Shown in pieces: positions 1 to 18,458 of a stretch of DNA of 64,000 nt (positions within the stretch are counted from its first letter, which is position 1; each line of letters begins with the position of its first letter). The DNA lies in NCBI GenBank assembly GCA_903813345.2, contig CAIIXF020000009.1, forward strand, positions 17,759,759 through 17,823,758, given 5' to 3'. The position numbers and the translations under genes were made by a program. The notes beneath the pieces were generated by a model. It saw only the letters and a program-made list of their open reading frames with translations, was not told where the DNA came from and made no database searches. This DNA comes from Owenia fusiformis (Eukaryota; Annelida; Polychaeta; Sabellida; Oweniidae).

Positions 1-143
1 TTGAAATAATGATATTTTTAGTAGTAGCTTTAGAGGAAATAATATCATGTGTTAAGAAGGCAGCACTTTTACAAAAATAATATGTTAGGTGTATTTTTGT
101 GTTATCCTGACTTATGAAAGCTAGCATCCTCCTAAGCAGGTGT

Positions 144-345
144 CCAGAATACGTACCTCCTTCTTCCCCCTGCTATAACCAATTTGGACGCGCCCGATTT
201 AACTGAATCACGTGATCTAATTATGCGCAATGACTTATACATGATTTCTGTCGCAGTGTTGCGACAGCCAATCAGATTGCGAGTTCTTAATCGGGGAATT
301 GCTAACTGCTTATAGCAGGGTGTAAAGAGAAAGAAGATATTCTGG
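144..345. mobile_element. Small inverted-repeat element (MITE-like)
   Basis: Both ends carry an imperfect inverted repeat of about 38 bases beginning CCAGAATA and including the word CCCTGCTATAA. The interior has no open frame. This is the structure of a non-autonomous DNA transposon. The target duplication is not clear by eye. Confidence 0.5.
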
Positions 346-983
346 ATTTTGAAGCCCTGTGATCGGAGGATGGAAAGCTAGAAAAAGAGGAATAGTTGAA
401 AATAATTTTAATATTATCTTATATTTGAAGGCAAAGTCCTTATGAATACCAATCTGTTCTCTGTATGATCATCTCCCTTTATTTGTTAATAAACTTTGCT
501 ATAATAATAACAAGTTTACTTTGATTTGAAAACAAATATAATTCAATTGTATCTTATCAATACTAATACTAATAATCAGAATAGTGTGAACTATGTCCTA
601 TACATACAAAGATGGGGCTTTTCCTAAAACATTATTGCACAAATCTATGTTAAGTTGTAGTCAGTAGCATGTACCCCTTTTGATTAATTCACCAAGGGTG
701 ATATATGAATTGTAAAAGAAATCAAACCGATCAGAAGATCTGTTAGGCAAAACCAATTCATTAATCATAAAATGTCTCTACCATTTAGGATATGGCCATT
801 ATATAATATACATGTGTAAGATGTAGTCCTAGTATTGAAAATATGTCAATGTCATTGAATAATGTACCCTCTGATTTTACACGTATACAAACCCATATAT
901 TGAATTGTTTGATATTTTCCATTTCTTATACATCCAGTAATCATATGGATGATAATGGCGCAGTTTGTTTTATTTTTCTCCAG
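346..983. other. Non-coding stretch upstream of the first visible NDE1 exon
   Basis: I see no exon here that would supply the NudE N-terminus. The reading frame can be pushed upstream of 984 through 843, but that extension has no coiled-coil character, and a good polypyrimidine/CAG acceptor stands immediately before 984. The stretch is therefore read as intron; the N-terminal exons should lie left of the window. Confidence 0.5.
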
Positions 984-5983
<5,000 letters not shown>

Positions 5984-6406
5984 TACCAACGGTGCAGAGT
6001 ATGTTACATTCGCCCTTTGGTGATAAAAACCCATGATTTTCAAAATAATTGCTCATACATATTGATTATAGTTTCTTGGAAATGTTTATCGTAAAGGACT
6101 ATAGATATTTTGGAAATTGTGGGTTTGATATCATTTTTGTTTAAAAGATGGAGCTCTGTTTATTTATTAGAACTCAGTATTGTCTCTTGAATCTTTTATT
6201 GGAAGTTCTTTTCCTGTTTGTAAAGGCAGCATGTATTTGAAAACAAATACTGCTTTAAATCAGTCTGAATTCTTTGGTCACAAACTTAAGATATGAAGAT
6301 GCAATGTTGAGTATCAGAAGCTCCCTTCCTCTCTTTATATTTATACTATAGGTAAGAATGGTGGAGGCTTATATACTAACATGTTCTGCTAAGCATGGCA
6401 GCCATG

Positions 6407-6412
6407 AATAAA
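6407..6412 (+). terminator. nde1: Candidate polyadenylation signal of NDE1
   Basis: AATAAA lies about 420 bases after the NDE1 stop codon. It is the first canonical hexamer downstream, and no further exon is visible before it. Confidence 0.5.
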
Positions 6413-7467
6413 ATGTCATGTAATGCAAAATAATAGTTAGAAATAGTAAGATATAAGGTATCCTATATGGTATAAAAGTGCCAGATTATCATCGAAAGTG
6501 TAAAATAATAATATGTCAAGCTTGGCATTTTAAGAATGGGCTTGCTTGTTTGAATGTTGAATATGGTTTGCAGGGTTTACTAAAATCAGATTGACCAAAA
6601 GTCTTAGGAATTGCATTTTTGACACAAGTTCCCTTTTGATCATTGTATTGTTTCATCTTTTTAATGGATACTTGTCAATATTGCTTTTCTTCACATACGA
6701 GGATGTCAGACATGTTTTTGTTCAAATGGGGAAAAAAGCAAAATATTGCACTTTTCATAATATCTATATGAATGATTAACTTATTATGGTGAGGTGACAT
6801 CGTGTGTTTCAATTTTCCTTCTTCAAATGCACCACATTACACAAATACAAGTATAACACTTAACCTGTTTGATGGTTGTAATATCAGTGTGCATAAATAA
6901 CACAAGTGTGACAATATAACATGAGTGTGAAGTGTGTCGATAGGGGGAAGTTTGGGCACATAGAGTGACTTTTGTTTTAGAATCATACTTCAAGTAGGTC
7001 CTTAATAACTGTTGAAATCTCAAGTGTAATGTCCCTGATATAGTATGTACTTTTTCATATACATGTCATCCATCAAATAAAATTGTTGTTTGAACAAAAA
7101 CAAATATGTCAGGTACAGATAGGCTTCTAAAGAGGCCAATAAAAATATTTTCAGAACAGTATTGCTATAAAATGTTTCAGTGTTCTTGTGTGGTTTTTGA
7201 CACACCCTGTACATTGCTTGTTGCATTTTGAGTTGAAATATTTATCCCTAACGTTTTTATTTTCCCGCTGTTTCAGTCATTTATATACCATAACTAAAAC
7301 ATCATTTGGATTTTATTTAGCAGCAGCATGTAACACAACTGGCTGGTTTATTTCATGAAGAATTCTGAATTGAAAATGCAATAATTATAATCTTAAATAA
7401 TTGCACATGCTTGTATTTCTGCAACAGGGGAATGGTACCATCATATAGCCCTAGGATAGCATCAGCA

Positions 7468-8025
7468 CCATACAGGTCTAACATTGAAAATATAACTTTA
7501 TTGTGCTTTTAGATCACCATACAGATTTATCATTGAAAATATATTTATTGTGCTTTTAGATTACCATACAGATTTATCATTGCAAATTTAACTTTATTGC
7601 GCTTTTAGATTACCATACAGATTTAGCATTGCAAATATAACTGTATTGCGCTTTTAGATTTCCATACAGATTTAGCATTGCAAATATAACTTTAGTGCGC
7701 TTTTAGATTACCATACAGATTTAGCATTGCAAATTTAACTTTATTGCGCTTTTAGATTACCATACAGATTTAGCATTGCAAATTTAACTTTATTGCGCTT
7801 TTAGATTACCATACAGATTTAGCATTGCAAATATAACTTTATTGCGCTTTTAGATTACCATACAGATTTAGCATTGCAAATATAACTTTATTGCGCTTTT
7901 AGATTACCATACAGATTTAGCATTGCAAATATAACTTTATTGTGCTTTTAGATTACCATACAGATTTAGCATTGCAAATATTACTTTATTATGGTTTTAG
8001 ATCACCATATATTTTGCATTGTTTT
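7468..8025. repeat. 49-bp minisatellite, about 11 copies
   Basis: The unit runs from ACCATACAGATTTAGCATTG through a variable TTTAACTTTATTG part to GCGCTTTTAGATT. The central copies (7562-7960) are nearly identical and spaced 49 bases. Outer copies are diverged (AACATTG or ATCATTG variants), the usual pattern of an array homogenised from the middle. 49 is not a multiple of three and no open frame crosses it. Confidence 0.9.
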
Positions 8026-8719
8026 TATTAGATCATCTTGTTCATCTAGTATTACACATCTCTACCAAAGAGCTTTATTGTCTTAGATACCAATGTCTGA
8101 ATTATAATACATATCCATATGTTAACATAGCAAAAATATGCATTGCTCTTTTCAATGACCATTTAGGTTTGGAGTTGTTGTAACAGTCTCATTTTAGAAT
8201 TTATCAGTACATCTATTTGACTTCCTTGTGATTTAACATAAAACAATATGTTTAAGTAGAACTCTTCTTTGGATGCAGATGTTGACCAGGAAATATTAGG
8301 ATACGTAATTTGATTAATTGATCCCTTGTGATTTTATTGATCATTGTATTTTCTTCATATCTCTTTGTTGATCACATTTATGAGAAGTGCAGTTTGGTAA
8401 ATACATGTAGATCGTTTTTGTGAATTTGTTTGATATAGGTTAGCTCTTATTTCGCAGGTAATTGGTCTCACAGCGAACCTTTCACAGGAAACGCATCAAA
8501 CATTAAATTAATTCCAAATATATATACAGTATATCCATTTATTTTAATGATGGTGATAGCAATGTTTTTGATGGTTCAAAAGCAATTTAAATTTAAATCC
8601 GCTTATAACATTTATAACAAAGTTTGTAATGATTTTCACATTTGTAATGATGGGAAGCTGGCACTGTTTCACAGAAGCTTTTGCTCAAAACATATCACAT
8701 ATCAGAGTTAATAAAAGAT

Positions 8720-8741
8720 ACATATATATATATATATATTA
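8720..8741. repeat. (TA)n microsatellite
   Basis: A run of about ten TA dinucleotides, with a second short interrupted TA run near 8769-8785. Confidence 0.9.
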
Positions 8742-9287
8742 GTTTTGTGAAAAAAAAATTTCCACACTATATATATATTATATATGGACTCACTCAGCAA
8801 AGTACTAGACTTTTATCCAGTAGGGTTAACCATAGATGATTTGTTAAGCACCATGTCTTGTAGGAAATTACTTTTGCAGTGATCATAAATGAAGTATCTG
8901 TTTGTCCCCTGTTTCCCTTTCTATCACTTGATAAATAGTTTAGGTGTTTCTATAGGATTTACAAATGCTTGGACAAGACTATTCTACAGCCAATATTTGG
9001 TACAAATGTCCAGAATGTCATGAATTCTGTTTAGATTCATTTTTTCATGGTATTTGATCTATGTGTGCATTTGATTTTCATCCATACTGACCATATTTTG
9101 CATAAATAGCCTTAATATATTGATGTAGAATATTTGCTGCTTTTTAGATGATAAAACTTATAGATGTGATCTCAGCTTTACAAATTGTATAACCTTATAC
9201 CTTTGTTGCTAGAAAAGTTCAAACAATGCTATTAGAAGTCATTTTAATATAGTAATCCAGTGCTTATCAGTAAAAACATTAACATTT

Positions 9288-9619
9288 AGAGAGCTTTCGA
9301 TATAAGTTTTCAACTTTTAAGTGACGTAAACACCACTGGGGAGGAAGGTTTCTCAAATAAACCAGGAAACTACATTTCATTAGAAAAAATTTCCTTGTTT
9401 CCTTATTAAGAGATTTCATTTGTGAATGTTCCAGCAATGGTAGAATAAATTTCTAAGTTGTAATCATATTTTGAAACTGGAACTCACTATTGCCGAATAT
9501 TTTGTTGTGATTTGAAGGATTAAAACATGTTATCTTCGTTTCCAGAGTTGCTATACCTGACTTGTGCAAGTACAGGTTTGTGTTATGTATTCCAAATAAC
9601 TTATATCGAAAGCTCTCTA
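9288..9619. mobile_element. MITE-like inverted-repeat element
   Basis: Starts TAGAGAGCTTTCGATATAAG and ends with its complement, giving terminal inverted repeats of about 22 bases around 290 bases of non-coding DNA. A minus-strand frame at 9453-9650 runs out over the right end and is not considered a gene. Confidence 0.6.
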
Positions 9620-11099
9620 CTATACAGAAGTTTTGTTTAGAATTTGGCAATGAAGATATTACTACATGTAATTGCTATATGTTTGTCGTTATGTGTATTT
9701 GGAATTTGTATCATGTTATTATGTGTTACCGGTCCTGAAGATTGATGAGTTTAACATTGTTCACTTTGGATTGTCATAATTTAATTGTTAATTCTATTCT
9801 AATTCAGATGTATGTAGCATTATGGTGTTTTCTTTTAAAGCCAAACAAAAACATGATTTATATTCTAAACAATACCGTCCATTTGTTTTGTTCAAAATTC
9901 ATATGAATTATCATGCTCAATATTTGAAAATATTATTGTCATTCAGTTCTGTAACTTATAAGGTTTATACTTAGTTGTCAGGCCTATAAATCAATATTCT
10001 TCAAAAAAACATAATTTTACCATTTTACATTGACATTTCCGACATCTTCTTCTAAATTATAACATTTAGATGAACTATTGAGATATAATGTTGATTTATT
10101 AACCCTTGGAGTACCAAAAATCAATACTGTCTTTTACCCCCAAAGCCATTTCATTAGCATAAGTCATTGAAAATTTACAATTTTCTTCCACTTTCAGAGC
10201 CAAACGTTTCAACAGAGGAGGCCCTGGGCAGACCCCACAAAGTATTGTCAAAATGACGGCAGCTGTTTAAATCTGAAATCTGAAACATATTGACATTGAT
10301 CCCTAAAATAGACAATAGGATTATGCTAATGCATCACATGACAGGTTGAGAATTAGACGATGCTCCCCAAATGAAGATTGAGATGAGGTTTTCAAGTAAT
10401 AACTTTAACTTTAATACAGCTTAGCTGCCAGCAATGATGAACTAGAGACTGATGCTGCTGCTGTGGGAAAGATTCATTATATTAGGGGATTATTGTGAAA
10501 AACAAACAGGGTTACATACATTGATAATATGTACCTTTGAACCAATATACTGTAGATGCAGGGTTGTGAGAAATGACTTGAGATTTTATATGTGAGGGTT
10601 CTTTTGTATCAGACAAGACAACAGGCAATTTTTTCTGGTCGTTTTTACGAGTTGTTATGAAGAATTTTGCATCTGAATCCATGTTAAAATATGATTTTCA
10701 ATAATTCTGCCTGTTATTTTATGCATTTTGCCTCTTAACAGAAATTCTTTTAAAACCTCTGTTTGTAGAAGAAAATAGGCTTTTCAAATATATCTGGAAA
10801 TTACAAGATATCAGGATTGCCCAGGGTTGCCATGTTTAAAACATACGAGGTGCTTTTTATTTTTTGATTTATCATCAGTCATGAGCCTTGTTTTAAAGTA
10901 TTTTACTGTCTCATTATATGGCAGATGAAATGTTTTAAAATTATAATTATTGTTTTATATGATGTAAACTTCACTCATGAGTTACATTTAATGATGATGT
11001 GAAACTGATTTTTGCACTAGATTATGTATTGTTTGCCATGTTTAAAACATCTTGATAATGTTCTACACTTACATTTCACATTTATAACAGACAAATGCT

Positions 11100-11385
11100 C
11101 AGTTACATAAACTCAGTTTCATACACTCAGTTATATACACTCATTTTTATACAATCACATACATTCAGTAACATACACTCATTTCCATACAACCACATAC
11201 ACTCAATTTCATACCCTCAGTTGCATACACTCATTTTCATATACCCAGTTACATACACTCATTTCCATACAACCACATGCACTCAATTTCATACACTCAG
11301 TTGCATACACTCATTTTCATACAACCACATGCACTCAATTTCATACACTCAGTTGCATACACTCATTTTCATACACTTGTCACAT
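11100..11385. repeat. Degenerate ACATACACTCA-type tandem repeat
   Basis: Short units built from CATACACTCAGTT and CATACAACCACATGCACTCA alternate across about 290 bases. An open frame of 102 codons through it (11095-11403) is compositionally a by-product of the repeat (Thr/His/Ile/Ser only) and is not called as a gene. Confidence 0.85.
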
Positions 11386-12895
11386 CCAGGTTACATTCAT
11401 TAACATTATGACCACACAAACTGCACTAATAACTGCAAATCTGACCAACAAACAAGGTCTCTACTCAAATCTTTAGATTAATTTTGTCATTGCAAGACAT
11501 ACAGATGTGACGAGTATCATATATTGATCAGAGCTACTAGAATTCTGCGCTACAAAATGCAAAATTCTGCAAGAAAAAAATCAAAATGTGAAATTCTGTA
11601 TTTTAACGCAGCATTTTTTGTCGAAATAGCGTGATAATCAAAATAAAACTGCCATATTTTTTAATGTGTACATGTATTTGAACAACAGATAAATTTAGTG
11701 ACAACACAGAGATAATATATTGAAAATAGAAAACGAGTATCTTAGTCTCCACATATTTTGTGACTCATACTAGATGTTCCATACAAACCAACTTCAAGAA
11801 ATAAAAAATAAAAAAGTTTTCTGTTTGAATCGCTACAAAAGAGAGCTACAAATGATTCAAATGATCTACACGTGCCTAAAACAATACTAGGTAAGCTTTC
11901 AGTTCAATTCAAAAAGCATGAATTCCGCAAAATTTTCTCCTTCGCGAAAAAATGGATTCTAGTAGCTCTGAATGATAAACAAAACAATTAATAAATTGAC
12001 AGTCTATAAGTTGTTCAGTCTTATAATACTAGTCTCTTGTTATCATAGATACACTCACAACAAAACTAAGATACAGTATAACTATTATATAACTACATAC
12101 ATTGTAAGATGTGTATTTATGTACTCTTAAATTTGGTTATTTATAGATCCTCAAATCTCAATGCATAATTTATCACAGACGATATAAGTTTGAGTAAGAA
12201 ACAAGCCATATTATATAGCATATACATGTATTACAGAACAGCAAATCATGATGATAGATCATTATGAGTTCACCCTAACCTCCCACTCACATTATTCATT
12301 AGATTCAATTTGATTTTCATTTATGTTTTCTGCTGATGCAATTACATCTACTAATTTCAATTTTTTGACAATTCCCTTTTTTCTGTGCTACAATGTTCAG
12401 TTATGTCAGTGGTTAAATTTCTAAATTATCCAAAATGTTCATTTGTATATTCCTTACTTTAACCATTGTTTCTCTATTTAAGTATTTAAAACCATTGTAA
12501 ATAGTATCTATGTCAGCTATTTTATCAAGATGTACATTTTAATGAAATTATTTTATAAGATTTGATTTAAGTTCACTGCTTCAAATATGCACAAATAAGT
12601 AAGAAATGCAACATTTTCTACATATAAATGGTTTTATGTATCATTCATTAATTTGTAAATAAAGATATTTATGACATATATGTATGGATGTACACTCTTC
12701 CGTGAAATGGAGGAGAATACAAAATAACTGATGACATTTAGAGGTTAAATTATTAATTATTAAGAATATTCATAAAAGCTTGACACATATTATGACAGAA
12801 TACATAAATCATTTTCACAAATCTAAAATATGTCTTCTGAAAAAAGAATCAGCAATCCAAGCTAAAGTGTTCATTGCCAGATTTGATTGACAGGT

Positions 12896-13750
12896 GAAAT
12901 TTAGATTGATCTGTCATCAAGTTCATGTTGATATTCAGCTCCTTGTACATAGAGTGATCTGTCATGAAGTTCATGTTGATATTCAGCTCCTTGTACATAG
13001 AGTGATCTGTCATCAAGTTCATGTTGATATTCTGCTCCTTATTCATAGAGTGATCTGTCATGAAGTTCATGTTGATATTCTGCTCCTTGTACATAGAGTG
13101 ATCTGTCATGAAGTTCATGTTGATATTCAGCTCCTTGTTCATAGAGTGATCTGTCATGAAGTTCATGTTGATATTCTGCTCCTTATACATAGAGTGATCT
13201 GTCATGAAGTTCATGTTGATATTCAGCTCCCTGTACATAGAGTGATCTGTCATGAAGTTCATGTTGATATTCAGCTCCTTGTTCATAGAGTGATCTGTCA
13301 TCAAGTTCATGTTGATATTCAGCTCCCTGCACATAGAGTGATCTGTCATCAAGTTCATGTTGATATTCAGCTCCTTGTTCATAGAGTGATCTGTCATCAA
13401 GTTCATGTTGATATTCAGCTCCCTGTACATAGAGTGATCTGTCATGAAGTTCATGTTGATATTCTGCTCCTTGTACATAGAGTGATCTGTCATGAAGTTC
13501 ATGTTGATATTCAGCTCCTTGTTCATAGAGTGATCTGTCATGAAGTTCATGTTGATATTCAGCTCCTTGTTCAGAGAGTGATCTGTCATCAAGTTCATGT
13601 TGATATTCTGCTCCCTTTACATAAAGTGATCTGTCATGAAGTTCATGTTGATATTCAGCTCCTTGTTCATAGAGTGATCTGTCATCAAGTTCATGTTGAT
13701 ATTCTGCTCCCTTTACATAGAGTGGTCTGCCATCAAGTTCATGTTGATGC
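12896..13750. repeat. 48-bp minisatellite, about 18 copies, open in several frames
   Basis: The unit is GATCTGTCATGAAGTTCATG, then TTGATATTCAGCTCC, then a variable TTGTTCATAGAGT. Because 48 is a multiple of three, long frames stay open on both strands (+ 12894-13877; - 12849-13598 and 13183-13836) with 16-residue periods. Variant bases (CAT/GAT, CAG/CTG, GTA/TTC) do not favour one frame, and some copies introduce a stop in the minus GAEYQHEL frame. That argues for a non-coding minisatellite. No splice context or start context supports a gene. Confidence 0.85.
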
Positions 13751-15445
13751 TTTACCTCAGAGGAAAATGCAATGTTTTGATATAAAGGGTGTCCCAACGG
13801 TAACTGGATTGGAATGCAATTGCATAGTATATTCATTCATGTATTGTGATTCAGTTATAGTCACAACATTGTACTGAGTTATGGTTGGTGTGGTAACATG
13901 ACAACACAGTATCAGGGCAGCATATTTAAATACAGCAGTGTTGGAGTCTTTCAACATTATGTAAATCCCATCAGTTGAATATGGAACAAAACTTAAGACC
14001 TGATTTCATATGCTAAAATTCAAACACATGAGCTGTCATGTCAGGAATGGTACATTTGACAATTGGTTTGCTCTTGTCTACAAAGAGCTTGCCCAACAGA
14101 TTAGCAGAACAGAATTCAGTATAAAGATTGAAGTGAAATATGGCATAGTCAGGAGAAAAGACTGCATAGTCTAAGATAACAAAGTCTAACTTCTTATGCC
14201 TGCAGCTGCCTAAACTGATGGCTTTTATAAGTAGTTACATTGTCGAGATGAATATTTAGTCACAAGTGACATTTCAGGCAAGGAGTATACTGTGAACATT
14301 TAAATATGATCAGTGTATTAATGAAAGAGCAGCACCAGTCCTTTTACTTTTGGGACATCTTGTAATGTTGTAAGTGTGAAATGTAGAGTAAATGCTGAAA
14401 CACATTTTAGAGATAACTATGTATTACTTTTAGACAATTTCTAATCCAATTTTGATTTAGATGAATTATGATTGTTTCAATTTGTAAATTAGAAATAGTT
14501 TTAAAATCTTTGTTTGAATCTCTTTATAATTACATAAACAAAGAAAGTATTTTACATTTACATTACAAACATTTGGATGAAGCAGCATTGTTATGTTACA
14601 TCTGATTAGTGAAATATAAGTTTAGGAATATGATAGATAATTGTTCAATGTTATTTATTATTATGATAAAAGCCGAGTAACAGGAAGTCTGGTCAAAGTT
14701 CATTATTTATTACAAAAAAGTAATTCAATTCTTATTGACCAATCATGTGAATGAAATCAATTTAATTTTACTTCCCTTTTGAGATCATGATAACCATGCT
14801 GTTAATAAAAGTTTTAACAAAATAATCCCATTTATTGGCATTGTGCTTGTATCTTTTTATAGATCAATACTAATTGGTTTAACTTCTTCCATTTTTTTAA
14901 GTGGGGCAAGACACTGGCCAAGCTTCAATCAAATTAAACGGAGACCCATTTTGAAATAGTGAATATTTAGATCTGTATTTAGACTATCAGCTAAGCTTTT
15001 GGTTAAAGTTTTTGTTGATTGGATTGAGGAAGCTAGATACTTTTTCAATATTTCCCAAATATGTCAAATCAATGGATATCCTGAAATCAAATTTTTTTGA
15101 AAATAAGCATGCCATGGAATGAGGAGAGCGTAAATTGTGACAATTTTCTCAAAACATCCCTTTAATTGTCTAGATCTTTGAATAAGGAAGTTAATGGCTT
15201 TATTTTACAAACACACATACGGGTGTAACAGGAAGTAATTTCATCTACACTCAGGCAATGAACTCATATTGGATTATGCCTTGTTTAGATATTGTGATGT
15301 GATTTTGAGAGGCCTTTTAAGGTTTGAGCCAAATGCAAAGATTTACACAAACCAGAAACATCTTTTTTTGTTGATTTGAGTTTGCTCACATTGTGCATTA
15401 CTGAGAATTGAACCATCACATATTATGCTGAATTTAGTAAATGAG

Positions 15446-15672
15446 CCTGGTCATAGGAAAACTGGTCTTATCACAAAAATTAAAATAGTGATACAGAGGC
15501 AATGATGTGCCCAAGATTAAGAGGAAAATGTATAATCTATATAATACAAGGAAAAATTGTTAGACATAAGTCATGGCTCATTTGAAAGATCGCTTTTTGC
15601 TTTTTAAGATAAACAAAAAATCAGAATAATGAAAAAATCAGTGATAAGACCCCTTTTCCTGTGGCCTGGCTT
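15446..15672. mobile_element. MITE copy 1 of a two-copy family
   Basis: Ends with inverted repeats of roughly 30 bases (GGAAAACTGGTCTTATCAC at the left, complement of GTGATAAGACCCCTTTTCC at the right). A second copy lies in the opposite orientation at 19147-19397. No coding capacity. Confidence 0.65.
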
Positions 15673-16097
15673 AAATGTATATCATTAAAATGCAGAGGTT
15701 TATTGACTTACCAAATATAAAAAAGTAAATTACTTCCTCCTTTTCAATCATTTATCAGCAAAGTGCTTAATACTCAGTCAGTATAACTGTAAACTTGTGT
15801 GGTTCGAATTGTATGATATAACTGAGAGGACGGAGTAAAACTTGATTTTAAAATATCTATTAAGAATTAAAATTAGGAAAAAATAATCAAATGACAACCG
15901 ATGTTACTGCCAATTCTGGTAAGTATTATTTATAATCAATTAACTGAAATATCTTTTACATAGCAAGTTTTAAGTATACATAAAAATGCATAACAAGTTT
16001 TGTCAGTACCTTTAGTTGAAATTCTCACTTCAGATTGGTTAATTTATAATAAACAATGTGTACTGTTGACCGCTACTAGATACTGCTATTCAGTCAA

Positions 16098-16215
16098 CTG
16101 ACAAAATTGTTTACCTCAAATGTAAACCTTGAAAGTACTGTTGATCTTGACCTCTGGTCTCAGTATGCAGTACTTTCAAGGTTTACAGTAACAGTGTACA
16201 ATTTTGCCAGTTAAC
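16098..16215. repeat. Short foldback (hairpin) sequence
   Basis: GTAAACCTTGAAAGTACTG and its complement flank a spacer of about 30 bases, and an outer AAAATTGTTTACC / GTACAATTTT pairing extends the stem. Possibly a deleted MITE. Confidence 0.5.
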
Positions 16216-16552
16216 CTCAAGATGTTCATTTCTGACATGTTCCTGAGTTCCCCCCAAATTTTCTCTCTTCAATACAACAGAGGGCATTTGAAGATTAGAT
16301 AAATACTGTCACAGCACATTTTTAACATTTTATTTGAAATGCCATCTGCCCCCCCCCCCCTTGTTTTGATACATCAAGACTTAGAAGAAGTTTATTCCCA
16401 GTCATATCGTGAAATTGCTCTATTCAAGTGAAAAACATTACAATCGCTATACTGCCAGATTGTTACTGTGAGATTCAGTGAGTAGATAAGCAAGCAGAAC
16501 ATCTTTTTCAGTAATATTTGAACAACGATGTAATGAAACCAACTCAGTTAAC

Positions 16553-18458
16553 ATGTCGAAACCAACAGATCTCCTGAGAAACTGGCAGGATATCCTGGAA
16601 GAACACAGGGTTTCACTGGTACAGGAGTTGGACCTTGAGATATTCATCAACCATCTGAGGAGTAACCGGGTATTATATAGTCTTTATATTTGTATAAATA
16701 TGTAAATCAAATGTCTTTAAATGCCATCCTCCAAATGATGGCTTCAAAAGGATTGGTATCGATATGGTGAACTTTTTGAACACATATTCTCTTAAACCAG
16801 TCATCAAAACATTCTGAAAATTTTACACGTTTTCAATTTAATGGTCATCTTTTGAATGGTAACAATATAATTTGAAATATAAAAATGTATTTTTCTCTAT
16901 ATTGTTTTAGAAAACACATCAGACACTTCTTTTGTTCTTGGCATCAGATGTTCAGAATGAAATGAAATATCTTTCTGAACCTTATTGGAACAAAATGACA
17001 TAAACATGTTTAGGTCTCTCAATATTGTGATTGTACAAAGGAAATTTTGGTTGATTTTAAAAAAGTATCTTGTTAATGAAATTAAAGATTTATCTTAATT
17101 TTTATCTATTTGGGCGGTAATATTTTTTTTAAATCAACCAAAATTTCCTTTGTATAATTATTATATTGAGAGGTCTAAGAGAATGTTGTATATGCTCCTG
17201 AGTGTATATGCATGGCAACAAAGCTCCATTGCTATGATGTCACGGCTTAGTTTTGTAGAATGAGCAAAGATTCTCATAGCAACGGTGTATCTGTTCCTAT
17301 GTAAACTCTTATGATAAAAGATGGCAATAGCTTACATGGGGTAAAGATGGCAGTATTTTGGTTAGTCATATATGAGAAAGAGACATACATGTATTATAAT
17401 TGTGGACATTGGAGTTTGGCATTTGATGAATGACCATATCTGAACCAAAAAAGAAAAAATATTCTCATATTGGTCAAAATTATCAACTATTAGTACATGA
17501 TTAAATTACGGAAGTCCATGATTAAATACATGCAAGATGCGTTTAATGTTGATGCATTCTGTATTCTCCAGGTGTTTACTCAAGATGAGGGAGAGGAATG
17601 CAAGAATGTACAAAAGCACTCAACTACTCAACAGAGAAATGGTACAAACAATATTGTTAAAAAAAAGTTTCTGTAATCTATTTAAAATAGTCCCAGTACT
17701 TCTATATAAGATCTTCAATCAATAGCATTAGCCTCGTTCTAAAACATAATTTAGTATTCAATTAATTATACATCTTGTACATCTCCAATTTAGGTCATAT
17801 CACAGTCATAGTTTTTGCTGTACTATTTTCACATGGTACTCCCTGTAGCAAAAGGGTAGCTCCAGATCATTGGTGTAAATCTTTCCAAAATGAGACAAGA
17901 CTACTTTATTTCCTGGTTATTTCTAATCACCTCTTTCAAAGTCTGTCTGATCTGTATAGAACAGCCTTTAGCCACCAACAATAGGCCGCTGGATAATTGT
18001 GTTGGCTGAAACTGAAATACTGAATTCAGCTTGCTATTTTATACTTCCAAATGTTCCCTATATCTCCATACTCCATTTGCGAAAGTCTAAGTTACCAGCT
18101 GCTATTGTGTCGATCAGGTGTTGTTGACTTTATCCTCAAATGGACAAATTCTAGTGAGAAATCAAATCATTTTGACTAAACTACAGGATTATATATCAAG
18201 TACCAGTTGTGTTCCGATCTCTGTATGGGTATGAAGCCAGGCATGAAACAACTTTAATACACAATTTGGAGAAAATTTCTTGCAAATTAGGTTGTTATGT
18301 TCAAACTTAAATTCTGTTTTTGTTCTATTTAGGTCAGCTGTTGGACATTCTAAGAAGAAAAGACGAACGAGGCTATGACATATTCACAGATAAACTACAA
18401 TACACAAATCCAAACTTGTATCAGAAAATGACTGGGAAGGAGCCAAAGCCACCACCAG
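16553..18458 (+). other. CARD domain of the CARMA homologue (exons 1-3)
   Basis: Residues 1-104. The sequence opens with a tryptophan helix (LLRNWQDILEEHRVSLVQEL), continues through the LRS motif whose Arg corresponds to the basic BCL10-contact position of CARD11, and ends with GQLLDILRRKDERGYDIF and NPNLYQKMTGKEP. The last two blocks are signature CARD9/CARD11 sequences (LLDIL, RGY, F, P-LY, TGKEP). Exon phases 0, 1, 1 fit without forcing. Confidence 0.92.

Larger units (their letters stand above)
6420..16552. other. Gene-poor intergenic region
   Basis: About 10 kb between NDE1 and the CARMA gene. I find no convincing spliced coding frame. It holds the arrays and elements listed separately (7.5, 8.7, 9.3, 11.1, 12.9, 15.4 and 16.1 kb). 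The remaining sequence is AT-rich and featureless by eye. The promoter and any 5' non-coding exon of the CARMA gene presumably lie near its right edge, but no clear TATA box was identified. Confidence 0.55.

Noticed and set aside
843-983. In-frame extension of the NDE1 exon to the ATG at 843
   Set aside because: The residues lack NudE similarity and a strong CAG acceptor precedes 984; NudE coiled coil begins exactly there.
11095-11403. 102-residue ORF
   Set aside because: A translation of simple ACACTCA-type repeats with only a few residue types.
7468-13750. CRISPR-like arrays
   Set aside because: The repeats are contiguous without spacers and lie in eukaryotic intron-rich DNA.
12849-13877. 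Repeat proteins of 217-327 residues across the 48-bp array
   Set aside because: Frames are open on both strands only because the unit is 48 bases. Variants show no codon bias, one frame is broken by stops, and there is no gene context.
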